DNA from: Solirubrobacterales bacterium
GTDB taxonomy: Bacteria; Actinomycetota; Thermoleophilia; Solirubrobacterales; Solirubrobacteraceae
Direction of reading: 5' to 3'
Assembly: GCA_027315255.1 (NCBI GenBank)
Contig: DAHUYL010000035.1
Span: 1-48,691 of the forward strand
DNA length: 48,691 nt
Positions 34,656 to 42,909 of this stretch are shown here, piece by piece. The stretch's first letter is position 1, and each line of letters starts with the position of its first letter. The notes below the pieces were generated by a model. The model did no database searches and was not told the origin of the DNA. It saw only the letters and a list, made by a program, of their open reading frames with translations. Position numbers and translations under genes: made by a program.

Positions 34656-35861
34656 CTAGATCTTCCCCCGCCGCATGAGCACGCGACCCTTGCGTTGGGT
34701 GCTCGCGCCGACCGCCGGCATCTGGGTGAACAGCCCGGCGAGTCCCTCGAACGAGCGTGCCGCCTCGGAGCGCCGCTGGGAGATCACGACGGGGGCGCCC
34801 TCGTTGACTGAGCGCGCGATGTCTCGGTGGCTCGGCACGAGGACGTCGGGCGTACGGCCGAGGATGCTGACGACGTCGTTGCGCGTGATACCCACGCTCG
34901 TGTTCGCACGATTCAGCACGACCCGCACGCGGTCGGGGTCGTAGCCCATCAGGTCGAGCGTCTCCATCCCCAGCCGCGTGTTCTTCAGAGACAGGGCATC
35001 GAGCATCCCGACCATGCACACGTAGCTCGAGCCGTCGATCGTCGTGATCACCTCGGGAGTGAACGCGGGCGGCGTGTCTACGATGATGAAGTCGTACTCG
35101 TCGCGCAGCAGCGCGTACACGTCGGCGATGAACTCCGGCGTGACCGACGCCGCCTGATCGGGGCGCGCCGGTGCGGCCAAGACCCGCAGGCCGCTGCCGT
35201 GCTGGAGCAGGAACGCGTCGAGCTTCTCGGAGTCGAGGCTGCCGCCCGACACCGCCAGATCGAACGAGGTCGTCTCGGGCGTCAGCCCGAGCGACAGCGC
35301 GACGTCGCCGAACTGCAGATCGAGGTCGACGAGCACCGTCTGCTTGCCGGCCTGGGCGAGCGCGACCGCGAGGTTGCAGGCCGTGATCGTCTTGCCGATC
35401 CCGCCCTTTGGCCCGAGCACGCACACGATCTTCCCGACGTCGGTGGACTGCTCCGACGGGGTCGAGTTGCGAGCGATCGCCTTGCGCAGCGAGAATTCGA
35501 CGTGCCGGCGCGCGTACTCGGACACGTCCGGACCCGCCTCGAGCACGATCAGGTCGTCCGCGCCGACGCTGAACGCCTCCTCGACGAAGCCGTTGTTCGA
35601 CGACGGGCAGAACACGACGCTGGGGCGGCCCGGCCGCGCGCTGTTCCACCAGTCGAGCAGCGCGAGCCCCTCGTCCGAGCCCTCGCGGCAGCCGACGATC
35701 AGCAGGTCGGCGTCCGAGCGCTTGAGCGCGTCGGTCGGCGGGAACAACGTGCCGACCACCTCGACCACCTGGATCTCGGCGCCTCCCGGCACGTGCTCGG
35801 TGATCAGGCCCGGCGTGACCGCGTCGTCGTGAGCTACGACTGCTGTGATCCCGCGTCTCAT
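34656..35861 (-). CDS. tadZ: TadZ/CpaE-like pilus localisation ATPase
   Basis: A 401-residue protein with an atypical receiver-like N-domain (about 1-125) and a ParA/MinD-type ATPase domain starting GPKGGIGKTITACNLAVAL (150 onwards). The deviant Walker A lysine, the DLDLQFGDVAL motif and IVDTPPAFT are present. TadZ places the Tad machinery in the cell. The start overlaps the cpaB stop (ATGA). The C-terminus after about 370 is a basic tail. Whether the receiver retains phospho-acceptor chemistry is unclear. Confidence 0.92.
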   Translation of the reverse strand: MRRGITAVVAHDDAVTPGLITEHVPGGAEIQVVEVVGTLFPPTDALKRSDADLLIVGCREGSDEGLALLDWWNSARPGRPSVVFCPSSNNGFVEEAFSVGADDLIVLEAGPDVSEYARRHVEFSLRKAIARNSTPSEQSTDVGKIVCVLGPKGGIGKTITACNLAVALAQAGKQTVLVDLDLQFGDVALSLGLTPETTSFDLAVSGGSLDSEKLDAFLLQHGSGLRVLAAPARPDQAASVTPEFIADVYALLRDEYDFIIVDTPPAFTPEVITTIDGSSYVCMVGMLDALSLKNTRLGMETLDLMGYDPDRVRVVLNRANTSVGITRNDVVSILGRTPDVLVPSHRDIARSVNEGAPVVISQRRSEAARSFEGLAGLFTQMPAVGASTQRKGRVLMRRGKI

Positions 35862-36562
35862 AGGTTGCTCACCTCGTCGCCGACTGTCACCGATTGCTTG
35901 GCGCCGGTCGCGGGGCGGAGCGTCAGCCAGATCTTCGCCTTGTCCGACGTTCCGGCGAGCATCAGCGCCTGCTTGTCGGTCACCTGGACCACGATGTCGC
36001 CAGCCTGATTTGCAAGCACCTGCACGTTCTGGGCGATCATCGTCGTCTTGTTGTTGTCGTCGACCATGATGTCCACGGTCGCACCCGGGATCAGGTAGGT
36101 GGTCAGTCCGTGGGTCGGGTCGAGCGCCAGAGCGATCGCGCGCTGGTCTCCGGTCAGGTTGGCTCCGATCGCGATCGCCGGCTTCGTGAACGAGCCCACC
36201 GACACCTGCTGGCCGGCGGCGATCGCCGCGGTGGACACCTCGCCGGTCAGCACACCGGGGTCGGAGATCGCGCCGGCGACCGCCTGGGTCAGGGGCACCG
36301 TCTCGCGGCGCAGCATCCCGCCGGCTGCGATCGCCTGCTCAGGCGTGCCAGGGGGAATGTAGTGGGTCGCGACGAACACGATCGCGCTGGGCGTCGCTGC
36401 GGCGACGGGCGCCTTGCGGTAGTGCTGGACGAACAGATAGATCAGGACTCCGGCGATGACCGCGGCGGCTGCCGCGACGCTCAGGGCGCCGCGCCGGCTG
36501 GTCAGCAGCTGGCTGCTCCAGTTGCCGCCGATCCTGCCAATCCGGATGTTTGGCGCTTCCAT
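35858..36562 (-). CDS. cpaB: CpaB/RcpC-like Flp pilus assembly protein (SAF domain)
   Basis: A 234-residue membrane-anchored protein with one N-terminal helix (about 27-46) and a SAF domain (ATHYIPPGTPEQ, AAIAAGQQVSVGSF, VDIMVDD). CpaB is a periplasmic/extracytoplasmic part of the Tad machine, often associated with the secretin in diderms. No secretin gene is visible here, consistent with a monoderm envelope. GAGGAG precedes the ATG. Confidence 0.88.
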   Translation of the reverse strand: MEAPNIRIGRIGGNWSSQLLTSRRGALSVAAAAAVIAGVLIYLFVQHYRKAPVAAATPSAIVFVATHYIPPGTPEQAIAAGGMLRRETVPLTQAVAGAISDPGVLTGEVSTAAIAAGQQVSVGSFTKPAIAIGANLTGDQRAIALALDPTHGLTTYLIPGATVDIMVDDNNKTTMIAQNVQVLANQAGDIVVQVTDKQALMLAGTSDKAKIWLTLRPATGAKQSVTVGDEVSNL

Positions 36563-36654
36563 TGGGCTTCACTCCTCGGGGTCTCTACGTGGTGCTATCG
36601 GCGTCGTGGCGAAAGACTTGACTGTGGGCGGACGGCGGCAAGCGGATTGCGGCC

Positions 36655-37188
36655 TCAGCAACTCGAGTGGTCGGCCGTGCCGATCCACGAGGGCGTCGTC
36701 GTGTTGTTGGCCTCCTCGCGCATCGTCGCGACGGAGGAGATGGTCGTGTGCAGGCTGCCGACGGCGCCACCGAGCTTGCCGATCCCGCCGAACATGATCT
36801 GGAGCCAGTTGAACGTGTCGGAGACCTTCACCTGGATCGTGTCGCCGAGCGCGTACTTGCTCGTGTTCGTCGTGTCCGAGGAGCAGACGGTCAGCGCGCC
36901 GCCCGTTAGCGCCGTCGAGTCGAGCGCACCCTCACAGCGCAAATAGGTGGTCAGATCCGTCGACGTCCCGCTCGTGTTCGTGCACGATGGGTTGCTCGGG
37001 GTCGTCGACGCAACCACCGCAGCACGGACCCCGATGTTGGCGAGGTTGGTCGTGTCGTTGTACTGATTCAGCGCCTCGCCGAAATCGATGATCGCGAACA
37101 GCACGAACAGCAACAGGGGGATCACCAGCGCAAGCTCGACGAGCGCCTGTCCCTCCTGTCTGCGCAGCGACGTGATCCGATTTCCCAC
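36655..37188 (-). CDS. tadE: TadE-like pseudopilin
   Basis: A 177-residue TadE-family minor pilin. The prepilin-like N-terminus RRQEGQALVELALVIPLLL has a Glu at mature position 5 and a long hydrophobic helix, and the remainder is an extracytoplasmic Ser/Thr/Asn-rich domain. Four cysteines include one as the final residue (DHSSC). TadE initiates or decorates Tad pili. It is the first gene of the minus-strand tad operon and lies 92 bases upstream of cpaB. No TadF or TadG homologue is present in the window. Confidence 0.84.
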   Translation of the reverse strand: MGNRITSLRRQEGQALVELALVIPLLLFVLFAIIDFGEALNQYNDTTNLANIGVRAAVVASTTPSNPSCTNTSGTSTDLTTYLRCEGALDSTALTGGALTVCSSDTTNTSKYALGDTIQVKVSDTFNWLQIMFGGIGKLGGAVGSLHTTISSVATMREEANNTTTPSWIGTADHSSC

Positions 37189-37254
37189 GGCACCCCCGTA
37201 TATCGGCAGGTCCGCCGCGGTCCAGTAGGAACGGGTACGCGAATTGGTCTTCGA

Positions 37255-37279
37255 GGCCGTCCGGAGGGTACCGGCGGCC
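37255..37279 (-). terminator. Imperfect hairpin between lysS and tadE
   Basis: GGCCGTCCGG (37255-37264) pairs with CCGGCGGCC (37271-37279) with one bulged T, starting 15 bases after the lysS stop. No T-run follows. It may limit read-through from lysS into tadE. Confidence 0.35.
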
Positions 37280-37293
37280 GCTCGAGCGCTCGC

Positions 37294-38751
37294 TCAGTCG
37301 CGCATCGCCGGGAACAGCACGACCTCGCGGATCGTGCGCCGGCCACACAGCAGCATCACGAGCCGGTCGATCCCGACACCGATCCCACCCGTCGGCGGCA
37401 TCCCGTACTCGAGCGCGTGGATGAACGCCTCGTCGTACGGCTGCGCCTCCTCACCGGCCGCCGCGAGCTTGCGCTGCTCCTCGAACCGGGCGCGCTGATC
37501 ATCCGGGTCGTTGAGCTCGGTGAAGGCGTTGGCGATCTCCATCCCGCCGACGAACGCTTCGAAGCGCTCGACCAGCCCGGGCTCGGAGCGGTGGCGCTTG
37601 GCCAGCGGGGACAGCTCGACCGGGAAGTCGAGCAGCAGCGTCGGCTGCTGGAGGGTCGGCTCGACGTGCTTGGAGACGAGCTCGTCGACCAGCTGGGGCC
37701 AGCTGTCGGACTCAGGGACGACGAGACCCTCGGCGGCCATCGCGCCAGCCAGGGCGTCGCGATCGGCGTGAGCTCGGACGTCGATGCCGGTCCGCGCCTC
37801 GATCGCGCCGGCCAGTGTCTCGCGCCGCCAAGGGGATTCGAAGTCATACTCACCCGCATAGCCGACCGCGTGCGCGACAGCCCGCATCAGCTCCTCGAAG
37901 CGGACGGCGACATCGAGATAGTCGGCATAGGCCTCGTAGTACTCGAGCATCGTGAACTCGGGGTTGTGCTTCGGCGACAGCCCCTCGTTGCGGAAGTCCT
38001 TGCCGAGCTCGTACACGCGCTCGAGCCCGCCGACGATCAGCCGCTTCAGGTACAGCTCGGTCGCGATCCGCAGATAGAGCTCGCGGTCGAGCGCGTTGTG
38101 GTGGGTCGTGAACGGACGCGCCGTCGCCCCTCCGTAGAGCGGTTGCAGGACGGGGGTCTCGACCTCGATGAAGCCCTGCCCGTCGAGGTAGCGACGGATC
38201 GCCGCGACGGTCCGTGCGCGGGTCAGGAACAGCTCGCGGACCTCGTCATTGGCGATCAGGTCGGCCTCACGGTGGCGGAAGCGCGTCTCGACGTCAGCCA
38301 GTCCGTGGTGCTTGTCCGGCGGCGGCCGCAGTGACTTGGCGAGCAGCTCGTGGGCGGTCACGCGCAGGCTTAGCTCGCCGCGGCGTGATCGCAACGCGAG
38401 CCCGTCGACGCCGACCAGGTCGCCGAGGTCGAGATCCGTGAGCGCCGACAGCCCGGCTTCGCCGAGCTCGTCGACCCGTGCCTGCAGCTGAATCTTGCCG
38501 GAGCGGTCGACGAGGTCGAGGAAGGCCATCCGGCCCTGGCCGCGGCGGGCCGCGAGCCGGCCCGCGACTCGGTGGGCGACCTCGGTCTCCTCCCCCGCCT
38601 GCAGGGCTTCGTGCGCGGCGCGGACGGCCGCGATCGGCTCGACGCCCGGGTAGGCGTGCGGGAACGGCTCGACGCCGGCAGCGCGCAACGCCGCGAGCTT
38701 CTCGCGGCGCGCACGAAAGACGTCGGGCGCCTCGTCGTCGCCCGCGCTCAT
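37294..38751 (-). CDS. lysS: Lysyl-tRNA synthetase (class II)
   Basis: A 485-residue class II aminoacyl-tRNA synthetase. The OB-fold anticodon domain (about 60-165) includes GRMAFLDLVDRSGKIQLQ. Motif 2 is FRNEGLSPKHNPEFTMLE and motif 3 is GGIGVGIDRLVMLL near the C-terminus. It charges tRNA-Lys in the cytosol. It lies 22 bases after greA and is followed by a weak hairpin. This is the bacterial single-domain form; there is no N-terminal membrane domain as in mycobacterial LysX. Confidence 0.95.
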   Translation of the reverse strand: MSAGDDEAPDVFRARREKLAALRAAGVEPFPHAYPGVEPIAAVRAAHEALQAGEETEVAHRVAGRLAARRGQGRMAFLDLVDRSGKIQLQARVDELGEAGLSALTDLDLGDLVGVDGLALRSRRGELSLRVTAHELLAKSLRPPPDKHHGLADVETRFRHREADLIANDEVRELFLTRARTVAAIRRYLDGQGFIEVETPVLQPLYGGATARPFTTHHNALDRELYLRIATELYLKRLIVGGLERVYELGKDFRNEGLSPKHNPEFTMLEYYEAYADYLDVAVRFEELMRAVAHAVGYAGEYDFESPWRRETLAGAIEARTGIDVRAHADRDALAGAMAAEGLVVPESDSWPQLVDELVSKHVEPTLQQPTLLLDFPVELSPLAKRHRSEPGLVERFEAFVGGMEIANAFTELNDPDDQRARFEEQRKLAAAGEEAQPYDEAFIHALEYGMPPTGGIGVGIDRLVMLLCGRRTIREVVLFPAMRD

Positions 38752-38773
38752 CCCAGGCCGCTCCGAGGCGCGC

Positions 38774-39247
38774 TCAGGCGACGTCGATCTTCTCGATCTT
38801 GAGCTTGCGCTCGCCGCGCGGAGTCGCGAACACGACCTCTTCGCCGCGCTTGCGACCGACGAGCGCCTTGCCGACAGGCGAGACGTTCGACAGCTTCATC
38901 ACCGCCGGCTTGGCCTCGGCTGAGCCGACGATCGTGTACTTGAGCTTCTTTCCCGCGCCGTCGGTCACGTGCACGACCGAACCGACGCGGACGATGTCGG
39001 TGCCGAGGTCGGCGGCGTCGATCACGGTCGCCGAGCGCAGCCGGTCCTCGAGCTGCGCGATCCGCGCCTCGAGCATCGCCTGCTCGTTCTTGGCGTCGTC
39101 GTACTCGGCGTTCTCGGAGATGTCGCCGAACTCGCGCGCCTCCTTGATCCGTGCGGCGACCTCGCGGCGGCGCACGGTCGACATGTGCTCGAGCTCAGCC
39201 TTCAGCTCGGCGAGTCCCTGGGGTGTGAGGATGACGTCCTTGGGCAT
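38774..39247 (-). CDS. greA: Transcription elongation factor GreA
   Basis: A 157-residue GreA: N-terminal coiled-coil (LTPQGLAELKAELEHM, REFGDISENAEYDDAK with the conserved acidic tip residues) and C-terminal FKBP-like domain (GSAEAKPA, SPVGKALVGRKRGEEV). It stimulates intrinsic cleavage by RNA polymerase to rescue backtracked complexes. The ATG at 39247 is chosen because an in-frame upstream extension is antisense-like. The leader contains an attenuator-like terminator and a promoter overlapped by an inverted repeat. It precedes lysS. Confidence 0.93.
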   Translation of the reverse strand: MPKDVILTPQGLAELKAELEHMSTVRRREVAARIKEAREFGDISENAEYDDAKNEQAMLEARIAQLEDRLRSATVIDAADLGTDIVRVGSVVHVTDGAGKKLKYTIVGSAEAKPAVMKLSNVSPVGKALVGRKRGEEVVFATPRGERKLKIEKIDVA

Positions 39248-39279
39248 GTTCTGCAGGGAGGGTTGGGTGTTGATAAGAC

Positions 39280-39305
39280 AAAACCCGCGCAACCAGCGCG
39301 AGTTT
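39280..39305 (-). terminator. Attenuator-like terminator in the greA leader
   Basis: On the minus strand AAACTCGCGC-TGGTT-GCGCGGGTTT forms a stem (one G-T pair) with a five-base loop, followed at once by TTTTGTCTTATC. It ends about 33 bases before the greA ATG, after a candidate promoter at 39333-39338. No minus-strand gene lies upstream to need it, so it probably controls greA itself. Confidence 0.7.
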
Positions 39306-39324
39306 CGGGGGCCCAGCTTGACCG

Positions 39325-39356
39325 GGCGGATGAGTATAGCCACGCGGTCATCCGCC
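39325..39356 (-). promoter_or_regulatory. greA promoter -10 element within a 9-bp inverted repeat
   Basis: A -10-like TATACT lies at 39333-39338 on the minus strand. It falls within the flanks of GGCGGATGA (39325-39333) and TCATCCGCC (39348-39356), perfect inverted copies 14 bases apart. The -35 region is weak. The arms would fit a dimeric repressor covering the promoter. Confidence 0.5.
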
Positions 39357-39441
39357 GCTTGGGAGATGCTGTGCGCACGATGGGCGCGCGCCACCGGAAC
39401 CCGCTGTTTGTGATCAGCCGGCCAGTGGGCCCAAACCAGCC

Positions 39442-40941
39442 GTGACGGATTCGGACCCCACCCGTCCGCCCACGACGGCGTCGGATCCAGGGGCGGGCGT
39501 TGCGTTGGGTCCGGAGCTCGTCGGGCAGCCCACATCCGCCGCGGGGAGCGCCGGGGCGGTTCTTCAGAATGCGCACATGGTGGAACCCGACCGCGGCCAC
39601 CGGTCGCTCAGGGGCGGCGCGCTTCGATCGGCGTCCAGCCAATCGGTCGCAGCCGCTGCGGCGGCGATCACGCTCCTCATGCTCGCTCGCATCCTCGGCC
39701 CGGGTCGGACAGGGACCTACTCCGTCGCGCTCGCGCTCGCGCTCGGACTCCTGACCCTCGGCTCGCTCAGTCTCCAGACCGCGATCGGCTACTTCGTCGG
39801 CTCGGGCCGTTGGGCACCCCGCCGGGCGCTGCTCGAGTCGCAACTTGCGGCGGGGGCTCTGGGCCTGCTCATGATCGGGGTCGCACTCGGGCTCCACACC
39901 GTCGCCCGCCCGGCCTTCCGCGGGCTGGACCTCGGCATCGTCATCCTGGCTGCCGGCAGCGTCCCGTTCGGGCTCTCCTGGAGCTACGCGTCGGCCGTCG
40001 CACTTGCCGTGGACTGCTATGAGGTCTACGCACTCGCCGCAGCGCTTCAGGCGGTCCTGAGCCTGGTGCTCGTGCTGACGCTCGGAGCGATCGCCGGCGT
40101 CGCTGGAGCGGTCGCAGGGTTCACGCTCAGTCACGTAGCGTGCGCCGCCGCCATCCTGCCGCTGTGCGCACGATCGGTGCCACGCGACGATTGCGACCCA
40201 GCGGGACATGGTTCGCGGCTCGTGGCAGCCCTCAAGTTCGGGCTCAAGACGCACGCCGCAAACGCACTCACTTTCGTCACGTATCGTGCCGATGTGTTCA
40301 TCCTCAACGGGAACGTGGGCGCAGCGGAGGTCGGGCAGTACGCGATTGCGGTGTCCGTCACGCAGGCGGTATGGCTCCTGCCCAATGCGCTTGGCGCGGT
40401 CGTGCTGCCGCGCATCGCGCAACTGTCGACGGGCCGGGGGAAGGCCGATTCGCAGTACCAGGAGATGGTGGAGCGCAAGGGCGTTCGGCACGCGTTGATC
40501 GCCGGGGTTGCGTCCGCCTTGTGCCTGCTCGTGGCGCTCGCGGTGCTCGTGCTCACGTTCCTCGGCGCTCGCTTCCATGAGTCAATCGTCCTCGGATCGG
40601 TGCTGCTCCCCGGCTCCATCCTGCTCGCCGTCACCGCGGCGCTCGCAGCAATGTTGTCCGGGCGGGGACGCGCCGAGTTTGCACTGATCGTCTCACTGGT
40701 GATGACCCCAGCCGCGGTGGTGCTCTATGTCGTCCTCATTCCCCCACTTGGAGCGATGGGGGCAGCGCTAGCGTCGACCCTGGCTTACACGATCGGGTTC
40801 GTCGTCAGCCTGTTCGCCGCCCAGCGCATGCTCAAGAGTTCGGTGCTGAGGCTGATCGTGCCAACCCGCTCGGAATTCGACGATTATCGGACCCTCGCGC
40901 TGCGGTTGCGTAACCGGCACCGGACTGCAGCGAAATCGTGA
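39442..40941 (+). CDS. Wzx-like polysaccharide flippase (MOP superfamily)
   Basis: A polytopic protein of up to 499 residues, about 12-14 helices, resembling oligosaccharide flippases that move lipid-linked repeat units across the membrane. The first helices (QSVAAAAAAITLLMLARILGP) and NALTFVTYRADVFILNG, where the Arg-Asp pair lies in the channel, are typical. The GTG at 39442 would give a long disordered leader; an ATG at 39577 gives a more usual start. The next gene overlaps its stop (GTGA). It opens the envelope-glycan cluster. Confidence 0.82.
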   Translation: MTDSDPTRPPTTASDPGAGVALGPELVGQPTSAAGSAGAVLQNAHMVEPDRGHRSLRGGALRSASSQSVAAAAAAITLLMLARILGPGRTGTYSVALALALGLLTLGSLSLQTAIGYFVGSGRWAPRRALLESQLAAGALGLLMIGVALGLHTVARPAFRGLDLGIVILAAGSVPFGLSWSYASAVALAVDCYEVYALAAALQAVLSLVLVLTLGAIAGVAGAVAGFTLSHVACAAAILPLCARSVPRDDCDPAGHGSRLVAALKFGLKTHAANALTFVTYRADVFILNGNVGAAEVGQYAIAVSVTQAVWLLPNALGAVVLPRIAQLSTGRGKADSQYQEMVERKGVRHALIAGVASALCLLVALAVLVLTFLGARFHESIVLGSVLLPGSILLAVTAALAAMLSGRGRAEFALIVSLVMTPAAVVLYVVLIPPLGAMGAALASTLAYTIGFVVSLFAAQRMLKSSVLRLIVPTRSEFDDYRTLALRLRNRHRTAAKS

Positions 40942-42092
40942 GTATGGGACCGCGTCGCAGCATCTTGGTCGTTTCCCCATGGTACCCGTCCACAAGCCGT
41001 CCGTTCTCCGGGACGTTCGTGCGAGAGCACGTTCGCGCACTGGTCCGGGCCGGCCACGAGGTGACGGTCATCGTCAACGAGGATGAGCCGACGATGCGCA
41101 GACGTCTCGGAGCGACGACCGCGACCGCGGAGAACGGTGCCCTCGTCTTCCGCTGCCGGATCCGTCGCGGACTGCCGCTGGCGGCCGTCGCGGTCGCGCG
41201 TACTGCTGTGCTCCGGGTCGCGCTCGGTCATGTCCGGTCGGCTGGGCGGCGACCGGAAATCGTTCACGCACATGTGTTCGCCACCGGCCTGTACGCAGTC
41301 CCGTTGGCCCGCGCCCTGCGTGCCCCGCTCGTCATCACCGAACACGAGTCGGCGTTCGCCTTCGGCCCCTTCACTGCGCTCGACAAGTGGGTCGCCGCAC
41401 GGGCGTTCGGCGCGGCCGATCTCGTCACGACGGTGTGCGACCACCTCCGGCGCGCGATCGAAGCCGTGGGGATCCGGGGTCCGTTCGTCGTGATCCCAAA
41501 CGTGGTCGACACGGAGATGTTCAGCCCTTCGGGCGCTGTCGGGACGACGCCCCCAGGTTCGCGCGCTCGACTCGTGATCGTCGCCGGGCTGGTCGAGCTG
41601 AAGGGCATCCAACACGCCCTGCGCGCTCTCCGGGAGCTGACGGCTGATGCGACCGTCGACATCGTCGGTGACGGACCGTGTCGCGTCCAGCTCGAGGAGC
41701 TCGCTGCGACGCTCGGCGTCACCGATCGAGTCCGCTGGCACGGCATCAAGCAGCCGGAGCGGATCGCCGAGCTGATGCGAAGCGCCAGCCTCTACGTCCT
41801 CCCCAGCGAATTCGACAACCTCCCGACGGTCCTGCTCGAGTCGCTCTGCTGCGGTCTTCCGGTCGTCGCGACGCGCGTGGGTGGCGTCCCTGAGATCGTC
41901 GAGCACGGCGACGGCCTACTCGTCGCTGCACGCGATCCTCATGCACTAGCCGCGGCGATCAGCGACGCGCTGGCAACCCGCTGGGATCGCGCAGCGATCG
42001 CCTCCCGCGCAGCCGCCCGCTACGGCCCCACCCGGCTCGTCCCGCGATGGGAGGCGCTATACGGCGACTTGATCGAAGCACGACGTGGCTAA
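40938..42092 (+). CDS. GT4-type glycosyltransferase
   Basis: A 384-residue GT-B-fold glycosyltransferase. The N-domain begins ILVVSPWYPSTSRPFSGTFV with HEVTVIVNEDE, and the C-domain has LYVLPSEFDNLPTVLLES, where the glutamates form the EX7E sugar-nucleotide signature. It retains configuration and uses an NDP-sugar donor on the cytosolic face. A GTG at 40938 overlaps the preceding stop; the ATG at 40944 is an alternative. Donor sugar is unknown. Confidence 0.88.
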   Translation: MSMGPRRSILVVSPWYPSTSRPFSGTFVREHVRALVRAGHEVTVIVNEDEPTMRRRLGATTATAENGALVFRCRIRRGLPLAAVAVARTAVLRVALGHVRSAGRRPEIVHAHVFATGLYAVPLARALRAPLVITEHESAFAFGPFTALDKWVAARAFGAADLVTTVCDHLRRAIEAVGIRGPFVVIPNVVDTEMFSPSGAVGTTPPGSRARLVIVAGLVELKGIQHALRALRELTADATVDIVGDGPCRVQLEELAATLGVTDRVRWHGIKQPERIAELMRSASLYVLPSEFDNLPTVLLESLCCGLPVVATRVGGVPEIVEHGDGLLVAARDPHALAAAISDALATRWDRAAIASRAAARYGPTRLVPRWEALYGDLIEARRG

Positions 42093-42121
42093 GGTGTGAC
42101 CACCTGCTCACGAGGAACTGG

Positions 42122-42844
42122 ATGATGGGCGACGCGAGGGATTTCTACGACCGCTGGGTGGGTCAGCAGGTGCGCGAGGGCATCAACAAGCGCCATCGGG
42201 CCATCGTGGGCGCGCTGCGTCGGGCCGGCTGGCAGCCCGGCCACCGTGTCCTCGAGATCGGATCCGGGGTGGGGACGCTGACCGAACTGCTCGCCCGCGG
42301 GCTCGGTTCGGAAGGCTCGCTGGTCGGGCTCGACTTCAGCGCCAGGAGCATCGAGGTTGCTCGTCGTCGGCTGGCCTCGTTTGACCGGGTGGAACTGCTC
42401 GCGGCCGATGTGCTCGACGTTTCGCTCGATGGGCCCTTCGACGTCATCGTGATGCCCGATGTGATCGAGCACATCCCGCTCGAGCACCATCGCGAGATGT
42501 TGGGCCGGGTCGCCTCCTGGTTAGCGGAGGACGGCTTCGTCCTACTCAACTATCCGAACCCGCACTACACGGACTGGGTCCGTGAGCACAATCCGAGTGT
42601 GCTGCAGGTGATCGACCAGTCGATCCATGCCGATGCACTGCTGGCGAACGCCTATCCGCAGGGACTCTACCTGGAGTCCCTGCGGACGTACTCGCTGTGG
42701 ATCAACGAGGGTGACTATGTGGTCGCGGTCCTGCGGCCGAACACACCCCACATGACGTTCACACGGATTGCGGAGCCCCGCACGATGCTGCAGCGCGCGG
42801 CTCGGTTCATCCGCGAGCGGGTTGGCGATCAAGCCCCGACCTGA
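42122..42844 (+). CDS. Class I SAM-dependent methyltransferase
   Basis: A 240-residue Rossmann-fold methyltransferase. Motif I is VLEIGSGVGTLTELL, with GLDFSARSI and DVIVMPDVIEHIPL for motifs II and IV/post-I, all of the Methyltransf_11/23 type. In a glycan cluster it probably methylates a sugar or lipid-linked intermediate; the acceptor cannot be read from sequence. Two consecutive ATGs are present; I took the first. It is 29 bases after the GT4 gene. Confidence 0.86.
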   Translation: MMGDARDFYDRWVGQQVREGINKRHRAIVGALRRAGWQPGHRVLEIGSGVGTLTELLARGLGSEGSLVGLDFSARSIEVARRRLASFDRVELLAADVLDVSLDGPFDVIVMPDVIEHIPLEHHREMLGRVASWLAEDGFVLLNYPNPHYTDWVREHNPSVLQVIDQSIHADALLANAYPQGLYLESLRTYSLWINEGDYVVAVLRPNTPHMTFTRIAEPRTMLQRAARFIRERVGDQAPT

Positions 42845-42909
42845 GCGTCGCCACGTGAAGGGCGGGCTACGCCGTCCGTCGCCCAGATGGCCGATCTACA
42901 CTGCGCCGC

